Shown here: positions 1 through 9,084 of the stretch, piece after piece
Layout of the letters: each line of letters begins with the position of its first letter
How positions within the stretch are numbered: the stretch's first letter is position 1
Assembly: GCA_047637355.1 (NCBI GenBank)
Contig: JBLIKA010000036.1
Coordinates: 1 to 28,421, forward strand
DNA length: 28,421 nt
Direction of reading: 5' to 3'
From: Glaciecola sp047637355
GTDB taxonomy: Bacteria > Pseudomonadota > Gammaproteobacteria > Enterobacterales > Alteromonadaceae
Notes under the pieces: model-generated
What the model was told of the DNA's origin: nothing
Seen by the model: the letters and a program-made list of their open reading frames with translations, nothing else
Databases searched by the model: none
Program-made: the position numbers and the translations under genes

Positions 1-195
1 TAATAAACTGCCATAAAACACCAAAAGTCGCATTGAAGCATTGTCTTTTATTGAGATTTTAGAAGTTTTTGTGGTATCTTTTTTTAAGGCGATTTCGACT
101 AAATATAATTACGCAAGTAGTTATTTAATTTGACGACTCACCTAAATAAAATTAAAAACGAAAGTGAAATTCTACAAAAATAATTAGGGATAACA

Positions 196-2805
196 ATGAA
201 ACATCACATACTAAAACTTACCTTGTTAGCTACTGCCATTTCGAGCAGTTTGGCTGTGCATGCACAGTCTGACGAAACCAGTAAGCTTGAGCGAATACAA
301 GTCACAGGTTCGCATATAAAAAGAACGGATATGGAAGGCCCTTCACCTCTGACCTCTTTATCTGCCAAAGACATTAGTGACACAGGTGTGACTGACTTAA
401 TCGGCTTATTCACCAAGCTGCCAATGGCAGGTCAAGGTACTTTTTCTACTCAAGGCAACAGCAGTGATGGAACAGGTAACGGTGGTTCAAGTGTATCATT
501 ACGAGGTTTGGGCGCAGATTCCACGCTTATACTTGTCAATGGTCGTCGCATTTCGGTTTCCCCTTTTGCAAATGAAATAGAAACTGCCTTCGTCGATATT
601 AATAATATTCCAATAGCTGCCATTAAGCGCGTGGATATATTAAAAGATGGTGCATCTGCTACCTATGGTTCTGACGCAATCGCAGGCGTTATCAACATTA
701 TATTAAAAGATGATTATAATGGAATGGAAGCCACTGCAAGAATTGGTGATACAGCCGATGGCGGCGGCAAAGAAACAAACACAAGCCTACTGTTTGGTAG
801 TAGTTCAGACAAATCCAGTCATACATTTGTACTGGATTATTTTGACCGCGAAGAAATACTTAACGCTGACAGATACTATACTAGCTCTGCCAACCAAACT
901 GCGTTGAGACCCAATGACCCTTATGCAACCGATGGCAGAAGCTCGTCAGGTTATCCGGGCACTATCGCACTTGCTTCAAACAACTCTATTCGTACACCAG
1001 ATACCTTCGGTAATGATGTTTGTCCGGCAGAGGACATTGTAGGCACTTTGTGTCGTTACGACTATGGACCAATGAGTACCACTGTACCTGCATCTGAGCG
1101 TGTGAGCTTTATGTACATGGGTAAATTTGAAATTAACGATACACTGCGAGCGTTTGTTGAGTTAAACGGACAAAATTCAAAAACCACTATTAGAGGTGCT
1201 GCCAGCCCTAGCTTCAATGAGTTGTTTATGTCTGCTGACAATGTAAATCATCCATTTGCGGATGATCCTTCAAGTCAATTTTACCAGCAAGATTTGACGA
1301 TGCGTCGTCGTTTAGTTGAAATTGGTAATCGTGAAAAACGCGTCGATTCAGATTATTATCGCAGCGTATTAGGTATGCAGGGTGAATTTTCTGAATGGGA
1401 ATGGGAAGCGGCTTATAGTTATATAAAGAGTGACTCAATTGAACGTGGGGTAAATGGTTTTCCAAACTCTCGTCGAACTCAAGAAGCTATCGATAGCGGT
1501 CTATGGAATCCGTTTGAGCCATCATCTAATAGTCAAGCAGCTCTTGATTATATAGAAACTCAGACTACTCGATATGGCAAGTCCACCAGTAAGTCTTTTG
1601 ATGGTAAGGTATCAGGCCCTGTGATGAATATGTCAGCGGGCGAACTAATGTTGGCTGTGGGCGCTGAATATCGCGAAGAAACGATTAGCGATAACCCAGA
1701 CGACCAATTCCTTCGTGGTGACGTTTTTGGTACAGAAGCAACACAGGCAAATGGTGCACGTGATAATACGTCTATTTTCGCTGAGCTTGCGATACCTTTG
1801 ACTGAAACACTCAATATTCAAGTAGCAGTTCGTCACGAAGACTACAGTGATTTTGGTACTACTACCGATCCTAAAGTCGCCTTTATTTGGACACCAATGG
1901 ATGAACTGTCGATACGAGGTTCATATGGAACGGCTTTTCGCGCGCCCTCTTTGAGTCAGATTGGTTTAGGTGTAACAGACGAATCTCCTAGCTTAGTGGA
2001 CACTGTGCGATGTGCAGCCGTAGGTAATGTCGACCAAGCCTGTGAACTTTTTGAATACACCGCACAATTGGCAGGTAACCCTGACTTAGGACCAGAGGAA
2101 TCTAAGAGTTACAATTTAGGGCTTATTTACGAAGTTACAGATAACATTGATTTTTCTTTAGATTATTATAATTATGATATTGAAAATGTAATTGGTAAAG
2201 ACACTCAGTTCGTGTTTACCACTCAAGGTGCAAATCCGGCAGTTGTTCAGCGCCTAAATACAGGTGTAGCGGGTGACCCAGGCCAAGTCGAAGTCATTTT
2301 TGACCGTTTTGAGAACTTATTTGACCTTAAAACATCTGGTTTAGACTTTGACATAGGCTATAGAATGTCATCAGAAATGGGTGACTTCAAATTAAACTAC
2401 GTCTTAAACTATGTACTGAATTACGAAGATATCCGAACTGGTGGTCGTATAGATACGCAAGAAGGGGGGTTTGAACAGCCGCAAGTTCGCTGGACAACTT
2501 CTGGGTCTTGGGTAAAAGACGACTGGAGTGCAAACTTTGCTATCAACTATATTGGCGAGTTTGAAGAAGATGCTCCTGTGCGAACTAGAACAGACGGCAC
2601 TATAGCACCTGATATCGATGCTATGATAACTGTTGATACGGTTGTTAACTATGCAGGTATAAAAGATACGACCCTAACATTAGGCGTAACAAACTTGTTT
2701 AATGAAGAGCCACCGTTTAGTTATAATTCATGGACCGGTTACGCGTCAGGAACGCATAATGCACAGGGTCGATTTGCATACGTTCAAGCTACTTATCAGT
2801 TTTAA
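196..2805 (+). CDS. TonB-dependent outer-membrane receptor
   Basis: This 869-residue protein should form an outer-membrane beta-barrel that takes up a ligand using TonB energy. A signal peptide is visible at residues 1-23, with likely cleavage after VHA. A TonB-box-like stretch (ERIQVTGSHIKR, about 32-43) follows, then a plug domain to about residue 170 that includes the typical YGSDAIAGVINI segment. The rest is barrel sequence ending in ATYQF, with the terminal aromatic residue needed by the assembly machinery. The ATG is preceded by AGGGAT at suitable spacing. It stands alone: no gene precedes it in the window and a strong terminator follows. The N-terminal style (VTGSHIKR) is common in Alteromonadales and related groups. 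The ligand cannot be deduced; nothing adjacent points to a siderophore, sugar or peptide. Confidence 0.93.
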   Translation: MKHHILKLTLLATAISSSLAVHAQSDETSKLERIQVTGSHIKRTDMEGPSPLTSLSAKDISDTGVTDLIGLFTKLPMAGQGTFSTQGNSSDGTGNGGSSVSLRGLGADSTLILVNGRRISVSPFANEIETAFVDINNIPIAAIKRVDILKDGASATYGSDAIAGVINIILKDDYNGMEATARIGDTADGGGKETNTSLLFGSSSDKSSHTFVLDYFDREEILNADRYYTSSANQTALRPNDPYATDGRSSSGYPGTIALASNNSIRTPDTFGNDVCPAEDIVGTLCRYDYGPMSTTVPASERVSFMYMGKFEINDTLRAFVELNGQNSKTTIRGAASPSFNELFMSADNVNHPFADDPSSQFYQQDLTMRRRLVEIGNREKRVDSDYYRSVLGMQGEFSEWEWEAAYSYIKSDSIERGVNGFPNSRRTQEAIDSGLWNPFEPSSNSQAALDYIETQTTRYGKSTSKSFDGKVSGPVMNMSAGELMLAVGAEYREETISDNPDDQFLRGDVFGTEATQANGARDNTSIFAELAIPLTETLNIQVAVRHEDYSDFGTTTDPKVAFIWTPMDELSIRGSYGTAFRAPSLSQIGLGVTDESPSLVDTVRCAAVGNVDQACELFEYTAQLAGNPDLGPEESKSYNLGLIYEVTDNIDFSLDYYNYDIENVIGKDTQFVFTTQGANPAVVQRLNTGVAGDPGQVEVIFDRFENLFDLKTSGLDFDIGYRMSSEMGDFKLNYVLNYVLNYEDIRTGGRIDTQEGGFEQPQVRWTTSGSWVKDDWSANFAINYIGEFEEDAPVRTRTDGTIAPDIDAMITVDTVVNYAGIKDTTLTLGVTNLFNEEPPFSYNSWTGYASGTHNAQGRFAYVQATYQF

Positions 2806-2823
2806 GTAGTTCAAAGTAGTTCA
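2804..2823 (+). repeat. Short tandem duplication over the stop codon
   Basis: The 10-base unit AAGTAGTTCA occurs twice in a row, followed by a partial third copy. It begins at the last base of the receptor's TAA stop. It is probably a small slippage product with no evident function. Confidence 0.5.
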
Positions 2824-2880
2824 AAGTACGATTTGCACAACAACGTCTGCTGCTTATGATAAATATGTGCTATTAAAATG

Positions 2881-2906
2881 AAGGCGCCATTATTGGCGCC
2901 TTTTTT
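2881..2906 (+). terminator. Rho-independent terminator of the first TonB receptor
   Basis: A perfect 8-bp stem, AAGGCGCC pairing with GGCGCCTT, encloses a 6-base loop ATTATT and runs into a T tract. It lies about 75 bases after the receptor stop codon and should end that transcript before the oxidase operon. Confidence 0.92.
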
Positions 2907-3338
2907 ATTGCCATTTCCTTCGCCCTAAAATCCATAAAATAATCTGTTTTTTAAACTTAAATACCATAGTACTAAGGTTGGCTATGCGTTTGACACAGAA
3001 CACGAGCATATAAGTTTTGAATTATTGGGAATGAATCCAACATTAGGTAAGTGAGTTGCATCTCAATAATCTGTCTGTATTTAATTGTAAAAAAGTAGCG
3101 CATACATTTTTGTTGAAGTTAATTAGCACAATCTATAAAACCTGTCTACACTAATTGTAAATTGATTGATTTTTAATCGGTTTTTTGGGGTTGATAGAAA
3201 ATGTTTACATTAATACTTTTTGTGGGACGCAATTACGTCTGCTGAGCGAGTATTTAAAATGCTGTTAAGCCCCCTTATTGATAAACGCAAGCCGGCGTTA
3301 TAGTTAAGGACCTATACTAAAAAGAGTAAGGGGTTAAT
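2907..3338. other. Gene-free stretch upstream of the oxidase operon
   Basis: These 430 AT-rich bases hold no reading frame that looks coding on either strand. The oxidase promoter must lie here, but I could not pick a convincing -35/-10 pair. The last bases carry the ribosome-binding site AAGGGG before the coxB ATG at 3339. Confidence 0.6.
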
Positions 3339-4739
3339 ATGGGCATTGCTGTTGCATTGATCTTAATCGTCATTGGGTCGTTTGTATTTCATTTCTTATC
3401 GCCTTGGCAAATGACGCCATTGGCGTCTAACTGGGGCTCTATTGATGACACTATGGTCATCACGTTTATCATTACGGGCATAGTATTTATTGCAATAAAC
3501 CTTTTCATTGCCTTTGCTGTTATTAAATATAGGCACGATAAAAAACGAAAAGCTAAATACGAACCTGAAAATAAAAAGCTAGAGATATGGCTAACGGTAA
3601 TAACTAGCGTAGGTATTATTGCGATGTTAGCGCCAGGCCTTATCGTTTATTCTGACTTTATTGAAGTGCCTGAAGACGCACATGTTGTTGAAGTTGTTGG
3701 GCAACAATGGAGCTGGAGTTTTCGCTTTCCTGGTGTTGATAAGCAACTTGGCAAGAGCGCCATTGAGCATATTAGTATCGATAACCCCTTTGGTGTTGAT
3801 CCACTAGATTTGGCCGGACAAGACGACTTGCTTATACAAGGCAATCGTTTGGTGTTACCTATCGGAAAATCGATAAAAGTGCTAATGCGTTCTAAAGATG
3901 TATTACACGATTTTTACGTTCCCCAATTCAGAGTTAAAATGGACATGGTCCCAGGCACCGTGTCTTATATTTGGTTCACGCCCACAAAACTGGGTGAGTT
4001 TGAAATACTCTGTGCTGAATTCTGTGGTGTAGGTCATTTTAATATGCGTGGTCACGTTGACGTAAAAGAGCAACATGAATTCGACCAATGGTTAAATGAA
4101 CAAACAACCTTTGTTGAATCCTTGGCAAAAAATAATTCAGAAGTGCTAAGTGTACTTGCCCAAAGTGGGAAAGAAATTGCACAAACCGGTGGTTGTTTGG
4201 CTTGTCACGACTTTACAGACAACCCTATTGGACCCACTTGGAAAGGACTTTTCGGTAAATTACAATATTTAGTCGGTGGACAAGAAGTCCTCGTTGATGA
4301 CGCCTATCTAAAAGAATCTATTGTTGATCCTACGGCAAAAGTAGTTAGAGGCTATGCGCCAATCATGCCGGTTAAGCAACTTGACGACTTAGCTGTTAAT
4401 GCCTTAATCGCCTATATCAAAGAAAAAGGCAGTGCGATGGATCCTATCAATGATGTTGCTGTGGCTGTTTCGGGTGCTGAACTTGCACAATCTAAAGGTT
4501 GCACCGCTTGTCACAGTCAAGATGGTACGAAAATGTTAGGACCTACTTGGAAGGGATTATACGGGTCGACGCGAGAGCTAACAAGTGGGCAGCGTATTGA
4601 AGTAACTGACGCGTATTTAAAGGAGTCAATATTTCAACCTAACGCTAAAATTGCTAATGGATTTCCACCCATAATGCCACCTCCAGTGATTAATGAGCAA
4701 GAAGCACTCGCTATTATTGAATTAATTAAAACGCTGTAA
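3339..4739 (+). CDS. coxB: Cytochrome c oxidase subunit II with two fused cytochrome c domains
   Basis: Subunit II receives electrons from cytochrome c and passes them through the CuA centre to subunit I. Two membrane helices (about 40-62 and 83-105) anchor a periplasmic cupredoxin domain. The CuA ligands are visible: H190, then C225, E227, C229, H233 and M236 in CAEFCGVGHFNM. Beyond this lie two haem c domains, with CLACH at 286-290 and CTACH at 388-392 and candidate axial methionines M343 and M446 in IMP motifs. The two c domains resemble each other closely (both have GPTWKGL, then DAYLKESI, then PIMP), so they arose by tandem duplication. At 466 residues the protein is longer than mono-haem caa3 subunits. 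Di-haem subunit II proteins are known from cc(b/o)o3-type oxidases such as that of Desulfovibrio. It is the first gene of the oxidase operon, 40 bases before coxA. Confidence 0.96.
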   Translation: MGIAVALILIVIGSFVFHFLSPWQMTPLASNWGSIDDTMVITFIITGIVFIAINLFIAFAVIKYRHDKKRKAKYEPENKKLEIWLTVITSVGIIAMLAPGLIVYSDFIEVPEDAHVVEVVGQQWSWSFRFPGVDKQLGKSAIEHISIDNPFGVDPLDLAGQDDLLIQGNRLVLPIGKSIKVLMRSKDVLHDFYVPQFRVKMDMVPGTVSYIWFTPTKLGEFEILCAEFCGVGHFNMRGHVDVKEQHEFDQWLNEQTTFVESLAKNNSEVLSVLAQSGKEIAQTGGCLACHDFTDNPIGPTWKGLFGKLQYLVGGQEVLVDDAYLKESIVDPTAKVVRGYAPIMPVKQLDDLAVNALIAYIKEKGSAMDPINDVAVAVSGAELAQSKGCTACHSQDGTKMLGPTWKGLYGSTRELTSGQRIEVTDAYLKESIFQPNAKIANGFPPIMPPPVINEQEALAIIELIKTL

Positions 4740-4779
4740 ACAGCAAATGAACTCAGTACGAGAATATGCGGAGTAGAAA

Positions 4780-6504
4780 ATGGAAGATGAATTAGAGCAA
4801 GATATGCACGAACCGAATAGCTTCTGGACCAAGTATGTATGGAGTCAGGATCATAAAGTGATTGCTATCCAATATTCGGTGATTGCTATTTTAGTCGGTA
4901 TTGTGGCTTTAATATTGTCTGGATTAATGCGATTGCAGCTTGGCTTTCCGGGCAGTTTTGACTTCATCGACCCCAGCTCTTATTACCAATTTGTGACAAT
5001 GCATGGCATGATCATGGTGATTTATCTACTAACCGCTATTTTCCTCGGCGGCTTTGGTAATTACCTCATTCCACTAATGGTGGGCGCAAGAGATATGGTC
5101 TTCCCCTTCGTAAATATGCTGAGTGTCTGGTTTTATTTACTGGCTGTGATCGTATTAATGGCTAGCTTTTTTGTTCCTGGTGGACCTACCGGAGCTGGTT
5201 GGACTTTATACCCGCCGCAAGCCATTTTACCTGGAACCCCTGGTTCTGACTGGGGGATCATCTTAATGCTTGTTTCTTTGGCTATTTTTATTGTTGCAGC
5301 CACTATGGGAGGATTGAACTACGTCACCACTGTCTTGCAGGCACGAACTCGGGGAATGACGCTGATGCGCCTTCCTTTGACAGTGTGGGGAATATTCATG
5401 GCAACCATACTGGCATTGTTGGCTTTTCCCGCGTTATTTGTCAGTGCAGTCATGATGTTGTTTGATAAAATCTTAGGTACGAGCTTCTTTATGCCAGCCA
5501 TTTTGTCGATGGGACAACAATTGGATCATGAAGGTGGTAGTCCTATTTTATTTCAACATCTGTTCTGGTTTTTTGGGCATCCTGAGGTGTATATTGTTGC
5601 CCTACCTGCTTTCGGAATTGTGTCAGATTTAATTAGCACACATGCCCGAAAAAATATCTTTGGTTATCGGCTGATGGTCTGGGCAATAATTATTATAGGT
5701 GTAATGAGCTTTGTTGTTTGGGCACATCATATGTACATCAGTGGTATGAACCCCTTATTTGGCTATTTCTTTGCAACCACCACGCTTATTATTGCGGTGC
5801 CTACCGCTATTAAAGTTTATAACTGGGTACTAACGATTTGGCACGGAAATATTCGGCTTAACGTGCCTATGCTTTTTGCGTTGGGCTTTGTATCTACGTT
5901 CACTATTGGCGGCCTTACCGGGCTTTTTTTAGGCAATGTTGTGTTGGATTTACCGTTATCAGACACCTACTTTGTGGTGGCTCATTTTCATATGGTGATG
6001 GGCGTTTCACCGATACTAGTGGTGTTTGGAGGTATTTATCATTGGTATCCCAAAATGTCAGGTCGAATGCTTGACGAAACCATGGGTAAAATACACTTTT
6101 GGTGCACTTTTCTAGGAACCTACGCCATATACTTTCCTATGCATTATCTTGGCATACTTGGCGTACCAAGGCGCTACTTTGCGTACGAAAACTATGACTT
6201 TATTCCAGAGTCAGCAAAAGACTTAAATGCAATGATTTCTGTCATGGCGATATTTGTTGCTTTAGTACAACTCATTTTTTTATTCAACCTTGTATGGAGT
6301 TTATTTAAAGGAAAAAAAGCAGGTGACAATCCATGGGAAGCTACGTCTCTTGAATGGCAAACAGAAACGACTCCACCTGGTCATGGCAACTGGGGTAAAA
6401 ACCTACCAATTTGTCACCGTTGGGCTTATGACTATAGCGTACCGGGTTACGAACAAGACTTTTTACCACAGAATTTTTCTGATGATACTGAGGAGAAGCC
6501 ATGA
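4780..6504 (+). CDS. coxA: Cytochrome c oxidase subunit I
   Basis: This is the catalytic subunit of a haem-copper oxygen reductase, reducing O2 to water and pumping protons. Its 574 residues carry about 12 membrane helices. Low-spin haem ligands are H75 and H404, the high-spin haem ligand is H402 (AHFH), and the CuB ligands are H267 in GHPEVY plus H316 and H317 (WAHHMY). Y271 is placed for the His-Tyr cross-link. By comparison with bovine subunit I, the D-channel residues N94, D105 and N112, the E269 proton gate, and the K-channel residues T342 and K345 are all present. This indicates an A1-type proton-pumping enzyme. Whether the binuclear haem is a3 or o3 cannot be read from the sequence. 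The ATG stands about 8 bases after GCGGAG. The stop overlaps the start of the next gene by 4 bases. Confidence 0.97.
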   Translation: MEDELEQDMHEPNSFWTKYVWSQDHKVIAIQYSVIAILVGIVALILSGLMRLQLGFPGSFDFIDPSSYYQFVTMHGMIMVIYLLTAIFLGGFGNYLIPLMVGARDMVFPFVNMLSVWFYLLAVIVLMASFFVPGGPTGAGWTLYPPQAILPGTPGSDWGIILMLVSLAIFIVAATMGGLNYVTTVLQARTRGMTLMRLPLTVWGIFMATILALLAFPALFVSAVMMLFDKILGTSFFMPAILSMGQQLDHEGGSPILFQHLFWFFGHPEVYIVALPAFGIVSDLISTHARKNIFGYRLMVWAIIIIGVMSFVVWAHHMYISGMNPLFGYFFATTTLIIAVPTAIKVYNWVLTIWHGNIRLNVPMLFALGFVSTFTIGGLTGLFLGNVVLDLPLSDTYFVVAHFHMVMGVSPILVVFGGIYHWYPKMSGRMLDETMGKIHFWCTFLGTYAIYFPMHYLGILGVPRRYFAYENYDFIPESAKDLNAMISVMAIFVALVQLIFLFNLVWSLFKGKKAGDNPWEATSLEWQTETTPPGHGNWGKNLPICHRWAYDYSVPGYEQDFLPQNFSDDTEEKP

Positions 6505-7184
6505 ACTTTTTAGCCGCATTAACAGAAAAACCTTGGGAGCCGGGTGGTATTCCACAAAGTCAATTTTTAGGGCGAGAACACACGAGGCGTGCTGGGCTTA
6601 AAGTATTGCTTACTGTGGTATCAGTGTTGTTTTTCTTGTTTATTGTGGCGTTCTTAATGCGGTCTCAATATCCCGATTGGCAGCCACTGGCTGAGCAACC
6701 CAACCAACCATTATTCAACAAAAATCAACTGTGGTTGAATACCCTGAGCTTAATATTAGCAAGTGTTTTTTTGCAAGTGGCTAGAGTGAGTATGCGTCGT
6801 AATCACCCCGTTTTTTCTCAATTAGGATTGATTTTAGGTGGACTATTTTCATGTGCTTTTGTGGCAGGGCAATTCGTCTTTTGGCAACATCTATATCAAC
6901 AAGGTTTTGTGATTAATGTTAATCCAGCGTTGAGTTTCTTTTATTTACTTACGGGTCTGCATGCCGTTCACGTTGTTATTGGTCTTTTAGCTTGGTTAGC
7001 TGCTGTCTTCTTCGCGATAGGTCGCAAGACTGAGTTTAATCAAGTTAGACTAAAACATTACGTGGACTTGTGTGCAATGTATTGGCACTTTTTATTGGCT
7101 TTATGGGGTATCCTTTTTGTTCTATTAGTGAGTAAACCAGACACCTATAAAGCCATAGCAGAATTTTGCGGACTGGGAGTATAA
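6501..7184 (+). CDS. Haem-copper oxidase subunit III-type protein (first of two)
   Basis: This 227-residue integral membrane protein belongs to the subunit III superfamily. About five membrane helices are visible, and near the end comes the family hallmark of a helix with LTGLHAVHVVIG followed by YWHFLLALWGILF. Subunit III lacks redox centres and stabilises subunit I and proton uptake. The start overlaps the coxA stop (ATGA), with GAGGAG just upstream, so translation is probably coupled. The N-terminal 35 residues (EKPWEPGG and the following stretch) are hydrophilic and may extend into the cytoplasm. It is more diverged from standard subunit III than the next gene. Both genes are complete, so this is a paralogue pair and not a split gene. 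Confidence 0.87.
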   Translation: MNFLAALTEKPWEPGGIPQSQFLGREHTRRAGLKVLLTVVSVLFFLFIVAFLMRSQYPDWQPLAEQPNQPLFNKNQLWLNTLSLILASVFLQVARVSMRRNHPVFSQLGLILGGLFSCAFVAGQFVFWQHLYQQGFVINVNPALSFFYLLTGLHAVHVVIGLLAWLAAVFFAIGRKTEFNQVRLKHYVDLCAMYWHFLLALWGILFVLLVSKPDTYKAIAEFCGLGV

Positions 7185-7186
7185 CC

Positions 7187-7861
7187 ATGCAAACCACAAA
7201 TAGTTCAGAATGCCCTAAAGGTATACCTGGATTAATTGCTGATTGGTCAGGAGACAAAGAAGCTTTTAAACTGCCTTGGGGCAAGGTAATGATGTGGATC
7301 TTCCTGTTAAGCGATACATTTATTTTTAGTTGCTTCCTGATCGGCTACATGGTGATGCGTATGTCAGCTGTTGATCCATGGCCAAACGCGAGTGAGGTAT
7401 TTGCCCTAGAAATTGGCGGTCACCATATTCCGTTAGTGCTTATTGCCATCATGACATTTATCTTAATAACCAGCAGTGGCACAATGGCAATGGCGGTTAA
7501 TTATGGTTACCGTAAGAATAAGAAAGCAGCAGCTTGGTTGATGTTGGCCACGGCGTTGTTAGGTTTGTCTTTTGTCGGTATGCAAGCGTTTGAATGGAGT
7601 AAACTCATTTCTGAAGGCGTTCGACCATGGGGCAACCCCTTTGGAGCAGTCCAGTTTGGCGCTGTATTTTTTATGGTGACAGGCTTTCATGGATTGCATG
7701 TATCTATTGGTGTGATTTATTTGACCATGGTTGCGATTAAAATTTTAAAAGGGCATTACGAACAATCAGGTAACTACGAAATTGTTGAAATAGCGGGTTT
7801 GTATTGGCATTTTGTTGATTTGGTCTGGGTGTTCATTTTTGCGCTTTTTTACCTTTGGTAA
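7187..7861 (+). CDS. coxC: Cytochrome c oxidase subunit III (second of two)
   Basis: This 224-residue subunit III family membrane protein has a hydrophilic N-terminus and about five helices. Signature regions are GFHGLHVSIGVIYL and GLYWHFVDLVWVFIFALFYLW at the very end. I chose the ATG at 7187 because GGGAG lies 7 bases upstream. An in-frame TTG at 7166 would extend it by seven residues into the previous gene, which is less likely. Only two bases separate it from the preceding stop, so it is co-translated with the first subunit III. It resembles the canonical family better than its neighbour, hence the gene symbol here. Confidence 0.92.
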   Translation: MQTTNSSECPKGIPGLIADWSGDKEAFKLPWGKVMMWIFLLSDTFIFSCFLIGYMVMRMSAVDPWPNASEVFALEIGGHHIPLVLIAIMTFILITSSGTMAMAVNYGYRKNKKAAAWLMLATALLGLSFVGMQAFEWSKLISEGVRPWGNPFGAVQFGAVFFMVTGFHGLHVSIGVIYLTMVAIKILKGHYEQSGNYEIVEIAGLYWHFVDLVWVFIFALFYLW

Positions 7862-7892
7862 ACACTATCCATTATAAATAATAGGAGGGGAT

Positions 7893-8237
7893 ATGTCTGT
7901 TGATGCTCTAACTCAAACTGATGAACATGTTCATCAGGAACATCCTGTCAGCTTATATTTGAAAGTATGGCTTCTGCTGTTTGTACTCAGTGGGTTGTCT
8001 TACATGGTTGACTACTTACAACTCGAAGGGGCACTACGTTGGACATTGATATTGCTTTTTATGTTCCTAAAATCAGGGCTGATTGTCAGTGTTTTTATGC
8101 ATATGATGTGGGAAAGAATGGCGTTTATTTGTGCAATATTACTGCCACCGCTCAGCCTGACTCTATTTATTGCTATTATGGCAATAGAGTCAAACTATAC
8201 GTTTCTTAGTCGTCTCTTATTTTTTACACATAGCTGA
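7893..8237 (+). CDS. Small cytochrome c oxidase subunit IV-type protein
   Basis: This 114-residue protein has three membrane helices (about 23-43, 48-70 and 77-97) and a His-rich hydrophilic start. Size, topology and place at the end of the operon match the prokaryotic subunit IV family (CyoD/CoxD-like), whose members assist assembly or stability of the oxidase. A strong ribosome-binding site, AGGAGGGG, precedes the ATG by a few bases. A near-perfect inverted repeat lies within the last part of the coding region (8158-8192). It is the last rightward gene of the operon; I found no convincing T-tailed terminator after it. Confidence 0.85.
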   Translation: MSVDALTQTDEHVHQEHPVSLYLKVWLLLFVLSGLSYMVDYLQLEGALRWTLILLFMFLKSGLIVSVFMHMMWERMAFICAILLPPLSLTLFIAIMAIESNYTFLSRLLFFTHS

Positions 8238-8323
8238 TAATGATGTAAATGACATTATTAATAGGCGCTAAAATGCCCTAAGCGGCGTCGATTAACGCAA
8301 GCTTTTGGGGTTTTCGATAGATG

Positions 8324-8881
8324 TTAAGGTAATATTTTCATAATCTTATGAAATTTATCTTGTGCACGAACTATCCAACCAGGTGTCGCTTCACCTGTCC
8401 CTGCGAATTTTAGTCTTTTGTTATTCTTGAACATATTTTCCAATATATCCTCTTGGTCTGCATCTATGTCAATAAAAATCACATGCTTACCTTGTTTTAA
8501 AAGTGTTTGAAAACGCTTGAATTGATAGTTTGGTATTTGAATGCCAATTAGTCCGCCTTCCCAAGTACAAAATCCTAAAATTATCAATGCCAAAAAGCCA
8601 AATGGCATCCATCCAGCAGCAGATGTATGCCAATCCAAATAATAGGCAACAAGCAATAGAATAGCGGCGAGGACAACACCAACGACAGCTCCCAATTCGG
8701 TTGAATGAACAACGTCTTGTTTCAAAACAGCCTCTATTGCGTGCAAATGGTGCTTTTCGACTTCGGCGTCGTTTTCACTAAGCACATGAATTTGTGGTGT
8801 GCTAATCCCTTTTGCTTCTAATTCTTGTTCAATTTTAGCTAGGTTATCTAAATCATCACTAATATAATAATGCCTTTTCAT
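8324..8881 (-). CDS. Uncharacterised membrane protein with two central helices
   Basis: This 185-residue protein has a hydrophilic N-terminal region (about 1-60, starting MKRHYYISDDLDNL), two closely spaced membrane helices (about 62-84 and 90-112) and a charged C-terminal part. The layout of a small alpha/beta-like N-terminal domain followed by two helices with a Gly-rich turn recalls small inner-membrane proteins often annotated as NAD/FAD-utilising or magnesium-transporter-like. That name has no support in the sequence, so I assign no function. The start at 8881 is preferred because AGAGGA lies 8 bases upstream; an ATG two codons earlier is too close to it. It follows cyoE on the same strand after about 200 bases, so a separate promoter is likely. 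Confidence 0.8.
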   Translation of the reverse strand: MKRHYYISDDLDNLAKIEQELEAKGISTPQIHVLSENDAEVEKHHLHAIEAVLKQDVVHSTELGAVVGVVLAAILLLVAYYLDWHTSAAGWMPFGFLALIILGFCTWEGGLIGIQIPNYQFKRFQTLLKQGKHVIFIDIDADQEDILENMFKNNKRLKFAGTGEATPGWIVRAQDKFHKIMKILP

Positions 8882-9084
8882 ACACATTGTCCTCTTAACA
8901 GTCTGAAGTGTTAGATGGTTACTTAAAATATAGCGTTAGTCGCTATTAGCTTTAATTAGAGACAATAAATGTTGATGCAGTATGGTTTATTAGCTCTTCA
9001 AAGCCCCCTAGTTTTTCTTGATAGTATTTCGGTATTGTTACGGTGCCATGTTTCTTGTTTCGAATTTGTTATTGCTCAATATAT

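Noticed and set aside
130..158. TTGACG followed by TTAAAA as a promoter of the first receptor
   Set aside because: The -10 match is poor in very AT-rich sequence, so it is not reported as a feature.
3160..3190. Possible terminator GATT...AATC with T tract
   Set aside because: Only a short stem with G-T pairs, AT-rich, and no gene directly upstream to terminate.
6290..6601. Rightward frame overlapping the coxA/subunit III junction
   Set aside because: Out of phase with two well-supported membrane proteins and without family-like sequence.
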